A DNA stretch of 64,000 nt from Acheta domesticus (GCA_031308135.1 JAHLJT010008756.1:105241271-105305270); one strand, 5' to 3'. Shown: positions 22,260 through 33,150, counted from the first letter of the stretch. Program-made: numbers and translations. The notes: generated from the letters alone by a model not told the origin.

Positions 22260-22308
22260 GTTTTAACCAGGGACTGAATACCGAAATAATAGCAGTAAAG
22301 GTAAAGGT

Positions 22309-22480
22309 TCGCTCGCCAAACGCGCGTTCGCTCGCCAAACGCGCGTTCGCTCGCCAAACGCGCGTTCGCTCGCCAAACGGGCGTTCGCTCCCCAAACGCG
22401 CGTTCGCGCCCCCACACGCGCGTTCGCGTGTGCACACGCGCGTTCGCTCCCCCAAACACGCCTTCGCGTGCCCAGACTAT
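22309..22480. repeat. 19-bp GC-rich minisatellite
   Basis: Unit GTTCGCTCGCCAAACGCGC repeats from 22309, four near-perfect copies then degenerating units. On the reverse strand the unit starts CGCGTTTGGCG, related to the 17-bp unit of the second array, which lies in the opposite orientation. Confidence 0.88.
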
Positions 22481-22499
22481 TATAATAATTCTTTCTCAA

Positions 22500-22640
22500 C
22501 CAACAACAGAACTCGACCGAGGTTGAATGTCTGGTGACGAAAATACGCCGACGTTGAGACTCGAACCCTAGGACCCCCGATCAGAAACTCTGCGGAGTCC
22601 ATAATTGTTCCTCTGAGCCATCTCAGCGTAAAAAATCAGA
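22500..22640 (-). repeat. tRNA-derived SINE-like block with pol III boxes
   Basis: On the minus strand TGGCTCAGAGG (22610-22620) fits an A box and GGTTCGAGTCT (22557-22567) fits a B box at tRNA-like spacing. The sequence does not fold as a clean tRNA, so a SINE head or decayed tRNA gene is more likely than a functional tRNA. Confidence 0.5.
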
Positions 22641-22677
22641 ATGTTTCCCCTCCGAAACCTGTATGATTATACTGAAA

Positions 22678-22868
22678 TACCGGTATTTTCTCATGAAAAT
22701 ACCGGTATTTTCATAAGAAAATACCTCTAAATAGAGGTATTTTACCGGTATAGACGTCGAATAAAGGTAAAATACCTCTAAAAATACCGGTATTTGACGT
22801 CTTATACCGGTATTTTTTAAGGTATTTTGAATAAAGGGATAATAAAGGTAAAGGTATTTCTATACCGG
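22678..22868. repeat. First cluster of TACCGGTA palindromes (6 copies)
   Basis: Six exact TACCGGTA sites, most within AAATACCGGTATTT, mixed with AGGTATTTTACC half-palindromes. Subterminal repeats like this bind transposase in some hAT and other elements; that role is inferred. Confidence 0.85.
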
Positions 22869-23167
22869 TATAAATACCTTTACCGCTATTATTTCGGTAT
22901 TCAGTCCCTGAACGATGGCAATAGAAATTGGCGCATTCCGATTCTCGGAATCAGTTTCCCTTTGTAAGAGCTGCCAGAGCTGCGCCGTTGCATAGGCAGT
23001 TTCCGGAGATCAGCGTTTCGACCCATGGGCGTCTCCGGTTCGGCAGAGGATAACGCACTCGACCTATATACTCCAGGCTATTAATTTCTTTTCGCAGTGA
23101 GTAGAATTGAAATATGAGCGAAGGATGTTTGACCGTAGGCCCCAACAAACGCTTTGCCGAATGTGTA

Positions 23168-23265
23168 CTGTGAGAGAGAGTGAGAGTGAGAGAGAGAGAG
23201 AAAGAAAGAAAGAGAAAGAAATCGAAAGAGAACGAAAGAAAGAGAAAGAAAGAGCGTGTGTATAT
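23168..23265 (+). repeat. Purine tract (GA and GAAA)
   Basis: About 95 bases almost wholly purine on the plus strand: GAGAGA passing into GAAAGAAAGA. Confidence 0.88.
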
Positions 23266-23337
23266 AGCGCGAGAGTGTATAAAGCGTGAGTCTATAGCGC
23301 ATGAGTGTGTAGCGCGCGTGTGATTAGTGCAAGCGTG

Positions 23338-23850
23338 TGTTAGGCGCGCGCGTTTGTTCGGCGCGCGCGTTTGTTCGGCGCGCGCGTTTGTTCGGCGCGC
23401 GCGTTTGTTGGGCGCGCGCGTTTGTTGGGCGCGCGCGTTTGTTGGGCGCGCGCGTTTGTTGGGCGCGCGCGTTTGTTGGGCGCGCGCGTTTGTTGGGCGC
23501 GCGCGTTTTTTGGGCGCGCGCGTTTTTTGGGCGCGCGCGTTTGTTGGGCGCGCGCGTTTGTTAGCGCGCGCGTTTGTTAGCGCTCGCGTTTGTTCGGCGT
23601 GCGCGTTTGTTGGGCGCGCGTGTTTGTTCGGCGCGAGCGTTCGTGGGCGTGCGCGTGTGTGGGCGCGCGTGTTTGACGCGCGCGCGTGTTTGGCGCGCGC
23701 ATGTATTTGGGGCGCGTGTTTGGCGCGGGCGTGTGTGGGCGCGCGCGTGCGTTTGGCGCGCGCGTATTGTTAGCGCGCGCGTGGGTTTGCCGCGAGCGCG
23801 TGTGTGGCACGCGTTTGTGGCGCGCGCGCGTTTGTGGCGCGTGTGTGGGG
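23338..23850. repeat. 17-bp GC-rich minisatellite
   Basis: Unit GTTTGTTGGGCGCGCGC repeats with small variants (TTCGG, TTTTTTGG), then decays past 23640. Alternating CG runs are prone to left-handed DNA. As 17 is not a multiple of three, every plus frame stays open and gives a 17-residue periodic Arg/Ala/Val product (for example 23327-23773); these are artefacts. Confidence 0.92.
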
Positions 23851-23872
23851 CACGCAGCAGTATTTCCATTGA

Positions 23873-24019
23873 AAATACCGGTATAATACTGGTATAACCT
23901 TTATGGACGTCCATACCGGTATAGACGTCCTATAAAGGTATTTTACCGGTATAAAAGAATAAAGGTATTTTATACCGGTATGAAAAAATACCGGTATTTT
24001 ACCGGTATTTTTACCGGTA
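23873..24019. repeat. Second cluster of TACCGGTA palindromes (7 copies)
   Basis: Seven exact TACCGGTA sites just inside the right terminal repeat, mirroring the cluster at 22678-22868. Confidence 0.85.
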
Positions 24020-24049
24020 TTCAATACCTTTTCGGTCCCTGGCTTTAAC

Positions 24050-24690
24050 AAGTCAAAAAATTACATTTTTGCAATTTTTGAAAAACAAAAGAATAGAGGA
24101 ATATGACGTTCATGTCACTCGTAAAGTACATTTAGCACTATCCCTATCAAAAGTGTAAAAAATAGCCGTTTTTGAGAAAATCTTGTTTTTGTTTTATTTT
24201 TAATTGCACATATTCCATGCAGTATTGCGCAAAAACGACCAACATTTTCAAATATTCATAAACATAATCAAAGCACTCGCTTTGGAGAACAAATTTTATA
24301 TGAAGGAAAAATCTCGGTCTTCAGTTTTGTAGTTGGAGGAAGATGTCAACAAATTTAAACTTTTCCAATTTTTGAAAATTCATTCATTCTTAAAAATTAA
24401 CCGTGAAAAACAGACCTAAGCCACCTTCATCAGTGTATTTACTATATTCTTACAAGAAATTTTAAAGAAAAATTTGGAGCCGTTTTGAGAAAATTTTCAA
24501 AATGTCCGGAGGGCTTCATGTTAAGTACCCCCAAATTTTGAAGAAAGTTTTTCAAAATCTCATAGCTTCGACTCAGGCCGGATTGACAGGGGTTTCTTCA
24601 GTTCGGAAAAAATCGTACTCAAAGGTTGGGCGCTAGTGTTATTCACTACACCGGACGGACGGACGGACGGATAGCTACAAAATCGGCTCG
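24050..24690 (+). repeat. Family A repeat, copy 4, second half
   Basis: Resumes with AAGTCAAAAAATTACATTTTTGC and runs through the AAGCACTCGCTTTGG, GGGGGCTTCATG-like and GATTGACAGGGG blocks to a (GGAC)n run at 24652-24671 and the family A 3' flank. Confidence 0.82.
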
Positions 24691-25387
24691 CCTGGTCGTA
24701 AATCAAATCCTGGACATTTGCCGTTTGGAGCACTCAAAGCATAGGAAATTGTCTACGTTTAATAAGTAACACTATCTGAAAGTCCGTCTGGAAGTTTATG
24801 AATTAAGTGAATTTTTATAAACTAGATTTTTGGTTAACATTTTTATAGAAAAAAATATAGTAATCAGTTTATTACTGTAGTTATGAACTGAAAAGCATCT
24901 ACAAGTCAATTTTTAACCAATTATTACAGCAAAGTTCATATCAGAAGCAAAGAAATAAAATAAATGCCATAAAATGATTATTTTCTTAATTTAAACACAC
25001 AAAAAACTGTTTTTTCGCTGCAAGTACTTACCATGTGGATAGTTTAGTCTCATATTTTGAAAATAATATTTTCTACTTCCAAATATGTGGAAAAATCTGA
25101 GTCGAATTGCAAACTAAGACCGGAAAACCCACTTATCCGACAAGAGCCTTTACGGGTGACTTGAAGCCACTGAAATATTGATATTCAAGAACAGTGTCTA
25201 GACACGTATCAGTCATCTTAATTAAAAATAAACTGCTTTTTCCGAAAATGAAAATCGTTATTTACACTGTATCCTCAAAACTAGAACATGCAGCAAAGCG
25301 GCCCTTAAATACGAATCAGCGGCCCTTAATACTCATCAGCTGTGAAATTGCAGACACAAAAAGTTTTTTTTGTAGCCTTGTGTAATA

Positions 25388-25430
<43 letters not shown>

Positions 25431-26080
25431 TTGTTGATGAAATATTTTCTTCACGAAGTGTAAATACAAATTATACGATACTAGTTAAAAGTGAATTGAA
25501 ATGTTCACACAAATATTGTGTTTCCGAAATAATTGAATCTTAAAGTGGCGTCTTTTGTGAGGACTCGCAGTTTTAATTGAACAACCATGCGAAAGTTTGC
25601 AACGCCCTTGTGATCGAATTTTATTTGTTTTCGTCGTAGAGCGTGCCCTTTTCATTGAAAGACCAATAAATTGTGTTGAGTGAGTTTAAAGAACTCAATG
25701 CATTTGTCACAATGGAAATAACATGCGCCAGAAAAGGTCCCTCCGCTCTGAGTCAGGGCTTCCTATCATAAATTCCTCTCACCTTCACCAACAAGATGGC
25801 ACTGCAGGGAGATTTCCTTGGCGCACTGTATGTGTATACGTGAATCGGGGTAATGAATTGAATTCGAAGGAAAGGGAGTATTTATATGTTCAGGAAAAAA
25901 ATATTTGCAAATTGTTCTTCGCTGAGCTCGAGTAACCAGTCTCACCGATTCTTATTGTAGCAAGAACCTGTGTTTCAAATGAAGGTAATAAATTAATTAA
26001 ATAGAGGAGAAAGTAATAATGTGACAAAGATTTAAGTTATCGAAACATTTTATTATTAAGGTACTTGCCAGTTTACCGAA
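24691..26080. other. AT-rich non-coding stretch
   Basis: An (ATT)n microsatellite lies at about 25389-25430. GCGGCCCTTAA is duplicated near 25299 and 25319. No gene recognised. Confidence 0.45.
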
Positions 26081-26083
26081 ATA

Positions 26084-27298
26084 CACTCATCGTCGTAAAA
26101 AAAAAAGCTGCACGCAGAAGGACAAAGCGGATTGCGATCATTGTTAGGCAGGCAGGTTAGAGGGTACTACGCATGCAAAATCGCACGCTCCATAGCACCC
26201 CAAACATTGTCGATCGGGGACAGGTCTGGCAATGCTGCTGGTCATGGCAGAGTATCCACGGCTGCAAGGAAAGCTCGGAAGATGGCTACGGTGTGCGGAG
26301 GGTGTTGAAATAGGACAAGGGTGTGGGCGTTCACGAACGGCAGAGCCATTGGTTACAGGATCTCCTGAACGTACCGTGCGGCTATCACGGTATCTCCGAG
26401 GAACACGGAGGTGAACGGGCACCATGGGATATCGCGCCTCACACCATCACACCAGGTTGGCGGGACGTGTGATGGGACACCACAAACCGCTCTTCATGGC
26501 GCTCCCCCTCTGCGCCTCCAGACACAGACCCGGTGGTTCGCCTCCATTAAGGCAGAAGCGGGACTCGTCGATGAAAATGACCCGCTGCCAATCTGAATGG
26601 CCCCAGGTCCGTCGTTCCCGATACCAGGCGAGTCTATAGCGACGGTAGTTGCCGGGGTGTGAGAGGCAGGACGTCGTAACGGTCGGCGTGCGGCGAGCCC
26701 TGCGTTGTGCAACCGCCTGCCAATGGTACTGGCACTTACAGAATGTGACAGTGCAGGAAGCTCAGTCCGCTGACTAGCACCAATCGTTGCCGTTGGATCT
26801 GTTCGTCGCGTGGCGGACAATTCGTAGGTCCTTCCTCCTAATGGTGCGTGCTGGACGTCTAGCATCCTGCATTTCGTGTGTGCAGGAACTTCCTCAATCC
26901 ATTGCCCCCAACAGCGGGCGATGGAGGTGTCCGTATGACTAGTGTGGTGCGCAATATGGCGACAGGACCAACCAGCCTCCCGCACACGCACGATGCGGCC
27001 CCTCTCCGAACGCGTCTAACTGAACAACCGGCTGTCGAAAGCGTCGCCGAAGCATAGTGTATGTGCAGATGACGCTCTAGCGACGCTACCCGATAGCGCA
27101 ATGGACGACGCGGCCGTTTGAAGCCCTCTTATCTAGACCTGTGGGCGCGACGTCAAGTACCTACCTCCTACCCGCCAGTGCACGGCCGACCGTGAAAACG
27201 AAATCGTTGGCTTAGCGAATGGTGTGCAAAATACCCACCGAGTTTGCAGCGGATCAGTAGGGTCCTTCGGGGTGCAGCTTTTTTAATGACGATGAGTG
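26084..27298 (-). mobile_element. Tc1-like DNA transposon (1215 bp)
   Basis: Inverted ends: CACTCATCGTCGTAAAAAAAAAAGCTGCAC at the left, and GGGTGCAGCTTTTTTAATGACGATGAGTG at the right, each flanked by TA (26082-26083, 27299-27300). The GC-rich interior contrasts with its AT-rich flanks and encodes a broken transposase on the minus strand. The length is near that of a complete short Tc1 element, so little is deleted. Confidence 0.92.
26144..26991 (-). pseudogene. Tc1-like transposase, frameshifted
   Basis: The frame 26494-26991 (165 residues) starts MRVREAGWSCRHIAHHTSH, the helix-turn-helix of Tc1 transposases, with CWGQWIEE and STIGRRLHNAGLAARRPLRR typical of the second DNA-binding domain. 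It ends with MEANHRVCVWRRRGG, which follows the first catalytic Asp region. The expected DESRF block is displaced by a frameshift. The frame 26144-26425 covers the rest in shifted reading, including the catalytic-domain tail. Family members are about 340 residues. The copy is inactive as it stands; alternative assignment to mariner is unlikely given the GRRL-type motif and TIR. Confidence 0.85.
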
Positions 27299-27385
27299 TA
27301 TATTGAGGCTATCTACAAAAACTACAGGTTCCACCAGATTGCTTATGTATTGGTCAACGTACAAATGCCGCCTAACCGTCTAGAG

Positions 27386-28121
27386 CAGGCGCGGCTCGTC
27401 ATTAAAGGCTGTAAGGCGGAGCCTCTCCTAGAGAAATCGCCGTCCAAAATAAATTTAAAAATATGTTTAAAATATATTTATTTATTTATTAATAATGGAT
27501 TTCTGAGTTGTATTATGTAACAATCATATCAAACTTTTCCTTTGTCGGTGCGTTAATGGCCGTCCGTAACGCATTTAAGGCTGTTGGCAGGGAAGAGTGA
27601 AGCGTTAGGCTCCCACTTTATTCTCCCATAAGGCCTGTATAAAACGAGGAGGCGTGACGTCATGCATTCACTGCAGACGCTTACCAGCGGACGAAGGCTG
27701 CGGCGAGACAGCCTTCGTTGGAGTCGAGGGTCTGAAGAACGGCGGGCTCACCAGATAGCATTACTGTGCAGCTCCGCGAGTAGCATTGCCCTTCAACTAG
27801 TATTCCCAGTATGCGGTAGGAGCGCTATACTTGGGTTTTTCTTTCTTGGCGCATGAGGTCTTGTCTTCTGGGGCCCGGCAAAATCGTTGTGAAACAGAAC
27901 TTACGAGTACTTGTGATTACTAGTACTAGTAACTTGTAACCTTTGTGAAACGGGTTCCAGGATGGAATATCTCACGGTATTTCGCGTTGTTCTCAATCGT
28001 CTGTATCAAACGTATTATTAATAGAAATACAATGCAGGCAATGCAATGAACTGTAATGTAATGTAATGCAATGCAATGCATTTGCAGCCTTCCCCATTTA
28101 TAGAACCACGAGCCGCGACTG
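27386..28121. mobile_element. hAT-like non-autonomous element (736 bp) with perfect target duplication
   Basis: The ends CAGGCGCGGCTCGT and ACGAGCCGCGACTG are inverted repeats, and both sides carry the same 8-bp duplication GTCTAGAG (27378-27385, 28122-28129). Inside are a TATAAAA string at 27639, a 64-codon frame from 27662 that I do not regard as a gene, and a run of ATGCA/ATGTA repeats (28030-28080). No transposase. Confidence 0.88.
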
Positions 28122-28204
28122 GTCTAGAGTGTGAGCAATAAACAGTGGCGAGAGATCGGGTGGCGTCTCCAGCATTCATTTGACGCGGTCGGCACACCCC
28201 GACG

Positions 28205-28345
28205 AAAAAATGTCAAAGTAACGTTTCTGACACCGTACTCTACAGGATGAGATCTTCTTGAACATTCTATTACATTTTACGGGTCCGGCGCTTCTCGATA
28301 TTACCTCACCATGTGCAGAATCTGCAACTAATTGTGAATGAGAGG
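28205..28345 (+). repeat. Family B repeat, 3' fragment
   Basis: Shares GATGAGATCTTCTTGAACATTC, TATTACATTTTACGGGTCCGG and GTGCAGAATCTGCAACTA with 54180-54275 and 55990-56100. Confidence 0.7.
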
Positions 28346-28369
28346 GACAGAGAGCGGCAGAGACAGACT

Positions 28370-28480
28370 GGCAGAGAGAGAGAGAGAGAAATACAGAGTC
28401 AGGCAGATTGAGAGAGAGAGAGAGAGAGAGGAGACGGGGAGAGAAAGGGAGGAGGAAGGAGAAAGAGGGAGATAAAGGGC
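28370..28480 (+). repeat. GA-rich microsatellite
   Basis: GAGAGAGA runs and related purine-rich DNA next to the family B fragment. Leu/Ser frames on the minus strand are by-products. Confidence 0.88.
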
Positions 28481-28519
28481 GGAACAACGTCTGCCAGGCT
28501 CCGCTAGTGTGTTTGTGTG

Positions 28520-30470
28520 TGTGAATGTATTGTGACGAACCAAAGGATCTGTTCACAGAACAAAAATTAAAGATTTAATTCCGTGATTGGGCTCAGGGTG
28601 CTGGTACAAACATTTAAGCACCTAATTTGTTTGCAAAAATAATTTATTATAAAGAATGAAAGAAATCAGATATCACAAACCAGTAGGAATGCTTATCACT
28701 CAAGAACATAATACTGGTAACACGAATACTGTTGTCATCACACAAGGAAAACAAACGATCAAAGTCTAATTTTTTATATTCCTTCCCTTTTATTCGCTTA
28801 CCATCATTCACAGTTACATACAATGGTGCATACTTGGTCTCATCAACCCCAATTTAGGGATTTACTTTACGGGTCTCTTAATTATTCCGAAGGTAGGTCT
28901 ATAGGACCTTCCACGTGCCCCCCCCGTCACTACTAATGTGATCGATTGGTGGTGATACATCGCCTGTTCTGATTACATAGAGTAAATGCACTGCTGACGC
29001 GTTGCCTTCTTATATTTTCTCTCCGCTGTCTCGCGGCGCTGGTTCCTCGCTGTGGCCGCCCTACACTGTCGACCGGTGCTCCCCGCCTCGACGTCCGTTG
29101 ACCTTGAAGCGCTTCCGCGGCTGCTGGCTGCCGCGTCGTCACCACTGGGGTAGCTTTCCCGCCGTTTAAATATTACCCACGTTGGATACAGCGTTCCACG
29201 GACAGTAGTTCCGGGTAATCAGGCGTCGACTCTGCAGGCATTTATGACTCGTCTCCATGAACATGTCCTGGCCCTGGGTAACCGCCTACGACCACTACAG
29301 TCTCACGATTATACAGAAAAAACTCGGCGATTCATGCGATCTTTGTTCGGAATTATCACCATCTTTATATTTCTTTGGTAACCGCATCAACTACGTCCTG
29401 CCGTCACCTTTCACCCGTTGCCGTATCACTTTCGCTACTGAAAGCACACGTCCATGTGCCACTTCATGTTTCCACTCGATCCAGATTAACACCGTCATTA
29501 ATTTTTGTTCACGAGCGCGTTTGACACTTTCTCTACCTACTTCATAGGTCGACTTGGTTTTCATCATTTTACATCACTCGATGTTCTTGGATTTCCGTGT
29601 ATGGGCTCCCACCGAGTCCGCCGCCATTTCACTTCCCGTCCTCTCTCCTTGCTCGCGGCCTACTACCTGACTGCCTGCTCCCGCTCGCTCTGTTCCACTG
29701 TCTTTGATTCGTTCTCACGCATCGTCCGTTCGGTTATCAGGTTGTTCTATCTTGCCCGCGCGATTTGATTTTCTGGATTTCAACAATGTAGCGCTGGCGC
29801 TACTATATGTATGCTTATATCGTATCCCAGGGAAAAAGAAAAAAACAAGTGAACACTGAGGAGAAATCATAGTACATTTATTTCATTTTATTTAATCATT
29901 TTGTAACAATTCTGTTGCAAAGTTGCAAGTTGAAATAATTCAAAACAAAACATTAATGAAGGTATTTATAAAGAACAATACAAAATAAGATGAGGAATTA
30001 AAAAAAATAAGAGAATAATAAAGATCATAAGCGTTGCCAGTAAAAGCATGGGAAGTCTCTTAATCGACGAACATTATCGGTTTCCCACAACGGTGCGTCG
30101 ACTCATGTATACGATATCAGCAAGGTCAGCTGTCCTTGCGCGCTGCAGTATGGCATTTACCAAGTTCTAATTGCACTGTATTTGCAACAAATACTTTTCG
30201 AATATTAACGATATTTATGTCATTGCATTGTATTTTGATAGATCTTTAGAATGATGGAGAAAAAAATCTTAAACTTCCATTTAAAGAATCAAAGTTGTGT
30301 CAATATCTCGAAAGTTACATACGTTACAAACAAGAAAACGAAATATCTTTTTTGCCCCATTATCTGCAACAACATGGCGCAAATAGCATCTCGATACATC
30401 GAACCGTTTTCAAGATATTTGCTGTGGACAACTTAGGTAGTCCACCCTAGAATAAAATTATTGGTTGGAT
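28520..30470. other. Non-coding stretch, origin unclear
   Basis: Bases 28930-29170 are moderately GC-rich. A perfect short palindrome GTAGCGC-TG-GCGCTAC lies near 29790. TGTGACGAAC at 28532 looks like the start of many LTRs, but I found no matching second copy or end. Frames at 29257-29768 have no recognisable product. Confidence 0.35.
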
Positions 30471-30481
30471 GTTGGTATATA

Positions 30482-31479
30482 CAGAGTGAGCCACGTAACT
30501 TTAGCACCTCCTGTAACTTTTGAACTGTCGATAATATTGCAATGCAGTTGTCGCAGAAGTGAGTGAACAATGGGGCTAATTCACACATGTATTCATTTCT
30601 ATTTTATCACTTGTATTTTACGAGATATTTGAGGTAACTTTTCTCCTCCAAATAGAACTATTTTTTTTCAGTGTATCATGATGGGTGTAAAAAGACGAAT
30701 CCAATTATGTACATATTGTCATACGTTAGATAAGCATTTTTTGAGAAATTTTGATATTTTTGCGACTAGTGTTTGACGGTTATTTTGAATATAACAGTTC
30801 GCCTCTCAAGGTCACGCAGCACCCACTACTAAACGCGGCTCGGGGCAGGGAAGGGATTCTAGTATTTGAAGATACGAAATGATACCCCTTTAAATGAACT
30901 TGCAATAACAATCTTATTTCAATACATACTACTTACGTCAAATCCTTATTTTCATTCCTTAAGTAATAGAAAAAAAATTGAAATTGTGGCAAGGATGGAA
31001 ATCAGAGTACAGGGAAAACATACCGCAACAGCTTTGCTGAATATTTGGAATATGTTGCTTATCTTCAAATACTAAGACCCCTTCTCTTCTCTTCCCTCCT
31101 CTTCCCTTCCCCGAGCGCGCGTTTGGTAGTGGAGTGCTACGTGACCTTGAGTGGCGAACTGTTAGATTCAAAATATCCGTTTAACACTAGTCGCAAAAAA
31201 TCAAAATTTGTCAAAAGTATGCCTATCCAACTTATGACAATATTTGTATCATTGGATTTGTATTTTTACGCTCGTCATGACAGACTGAAAAATATGGAGA
31301 GTTCCATTTGAAAAAAACAAAGTTACCTCCAATATCTCGTAAAATTCAAGTGATAAAATATAAATGAATACATGTATGAATTAGCCCCATTCCCTCATGC
31401 ACCTCTGTGAAAACTGCATTGTAATACTTTCAGCCGTTTAAAACTTACAGGAGATGCCAGAGTTATGTGACTTATCCTG
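30482..31479. mobile_element. Long-terminal-inverted-repeat element (about 1 kb, 400-bp arms)
   Basis: The left arm (30482 to about 30880) starts CAGAGTGAGCCACGTAACT and pairs along its length with the right arm (about 31060-31479), which ends AGTTATGTGACTTATCCTG. Shared blocks include TGGGGCTAATTCA, TTTTACGAGATATT and CAAATACTA. TATA lies on both sides (30478-30481, 31480-31483), so the duplication is TA or TATA. The 180-base centre is unpaired. No coding capacity. Confidence 0.85.
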
Positions 31480-31789
31480 TATAAGAGCGGTAAAATCCGA
31501 CACCGTGAAAGTTGGCACATCTACATGTTTTTCCACCCAGTACGTTATAGTCTGTCCGAGTTTTGGCGCGATTGGTTCAATAAAGTTTTTAAAAAATGCC
31601 AATGACGTTTTGATGTTTGTGTTTTTATTACAAATATTCCTCATTTGAGACTCAGTGCACTGCTAACAACGATTTCAAAATTGTTCAAAGCAATTACTGT
31701 AGTCATTCTTTGGAATTGTACGTAAGACCGCGATGGAACTTTGAATACATTGGTTTGTGGTGTTGCGATTGCTTTCCTTTCATCTTTGT

Positions 31790-32280
31790 CTGCAATTTTT
31801 AAAGCAGCCAATAGTCGCAGGGTAGAAGATCTGGCGAATAAGCAAGATGTTCGAGTGCAAAGATGGATTTGTTAGCAAAAAAAAAACGCGTACTTTCTTA
31901 GACTTGTGGGTCGTGGCATTGTCATGCAGAAACGGCCAAAAGCCTTGTTCTCAATATTCAGTCCCCACCCGACTAATCTTGGACCAAAATCGGTTTAAAA
32001 CTTGAAATAATATTCTTAGATCACTGTTTGACCTTCTGGCGTAAACACTATGAATGATTCCCTTGGAATCGAAAAACTTTATCTGCAATGACTTCAACAC
32101 TTTTCTGCATGCGAACTTTCGTCGGTTTTTTTTCTTTATTGGGCTCAACCATTCCATAATTTTTCGCCTTGTTAGTGGTTCATATTGGAAGCACCATAGT
32201 CACAACTGCTCTACGTATTACCTGTCGGGCTTGTATACGATAATTTCTGACAGTTCGAAAACAAAATCGATTTAAGTTTT
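31790..32280 (-). pseudogene. mariner transposase remnant
   Basis: The minus strand gives RRKIMEWLSPIKKKNRRKFACR near 32160, then IKFFDSKGIIHSVY (first catalytic Asp block, about 32040-32090). Near 31920 comes FLHDNATTHKS (second Asp), and near 31830 AYSPDLLPCDYWLL (third catalytic Asp, PCDYWL-type). That set is diagnostic of mariner elements with a D,D34D catalytic triad. Frameshifts separate the blocks and the N-terminal DNA-binding region is missing. It adjoins the long-inverted-repeat element at 30482-31479; the two may be unrelated. Confidence 0.8.
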
Positions 32281-32479
32281 GTGTTCATGTCGTTGGAAGG
32301 TCTGGAGTGTTACAGACTGTGATGCACTGCCTTCAACCTGAATGTAATTACAAAGTTATTGCTTTTTTGAGTGTTCTGAGATCAGGCCCGGTCAGAGCCA
32401 ATCTCGGTGGAACGGAGGGGAATGCGGCTGGTCAGAGATGTTAAGATGTAAATACACTATTAAATAGTATAGAAAGATA

Positions 32480-33150
32480 AATATAATAAACTTGGGTGAA
32501 GATAGCTCGGGTAAAGAAAGTTCTGAATAAATTTTCGAAATGTCGTTTCTATCGGAAAAATGCTTTATTGCGATCCCACGCGTTATCGGATTCTTCAGTG
32601 TCTTGTTACTCTCTCCATGCTACGTAGTTACGTTGTAAAGAGAAAGTACGTAATGCTGTGCCAGAAATCGCCAATTTTTCCTGGTATCAAATAAGTGAAT
32701 AAAGCTTTTTCCTACCCAAAGTAAGTTACTTCCTCTAACAGGTTGTGTAGTCAGAATCCACGTTTTGAGAATCCTTGATACCGAAAAATTGGTTGATGTT
32801 AAAACGTCTTGTCTTTCTATAATCAACTCTAGCGCCTATACCGTTACAACGATTTTCTCCAAAACTGATATTCCCCGATCGATATGCCGGGGTCCTGCGA
32901 GTATGAAACGAATATTTTGATTTTTGGGGGACTTTATATGCAGCCTTAACATTATCAAAATTTTCTAAAAAATTGCTCCAATTTTTTATTAACTCTTTTC
33001 TTCGAATAGAGCAAAAAACGCTTACAAAATTACGCAGGTCTAATTTTTATTAAACTCTCTAAATTTTCGAAAAGAACAATTTTTTCGGTGTATCCTACAG
33101 CTACAATATTACATAGATTTGTTCTATTCGTCAAAAACATATCTGTAAAT
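32480..33150 (-). repeat. Family A repeat, diverged copy
   Basis: Collinear with 36540-37000: CCTTGATACCGAAAAATTGG, CTAGCGCCTATACCGTTAC, GATATTCCCCGATCGAT, GGGGGACTTTATATG and TCCAATTTTTTATT appear in the same order. The GTCC core is reduced to a few bases near 32808. Confidence 0.68.

Larger units (their letters stand above)
22268..24041. mobile_element. hAT-like non-autonomous composite element (1774 bp)
   Basis: The ends are CAGGGACTGAATACCG and CGGTATTCAATACCTTTTCGGTCCCTG, imperfect inverted repeats starting CAGGGAC. Target duplications of 8 bases, GTTTTAAC (22260-22267) and GCTTTAAC (24042-24049), differ at one position, and the interrupted family A copy continues on both sides. Inside are, in order: a 19-bp minisatellite, a tRNA-like block, a cluster of TACCGGTA palindromes, a second inverted copy of the left end (22880-22911), a unique stretch (22912-23165), a purine tract, a 17-bp minisatellite, and a second palindrome cluster. 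No transposase. The inner inverted end suggests one element inserted in, or recombined with, a relative. Confidence 0.78.

Noticed and set aside
22030..22499. Arg/Ala/Glu-rich minus-strand frames
   Set aside because: Products of the 19-bp minisatellite extended into family A and TA-repeat sequence.
22500..22640. tRNA gene on the minus strand
   Set aside because: A and B boxes are good, but acceptor and anticodon stems do not fold cleanly, and it lies inside a transposon.
23327..23897. Several overlapping frames on both strands with GARVCWARAF-type repeats
   Set aside because: The 17-bp tandem array stays open in all frames; no real protein is implied.
28532..29810. Possible solo LTR beginning TGTGACGAAC
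   Set aside because: No matching end, no target duplication and no second copy in the window.
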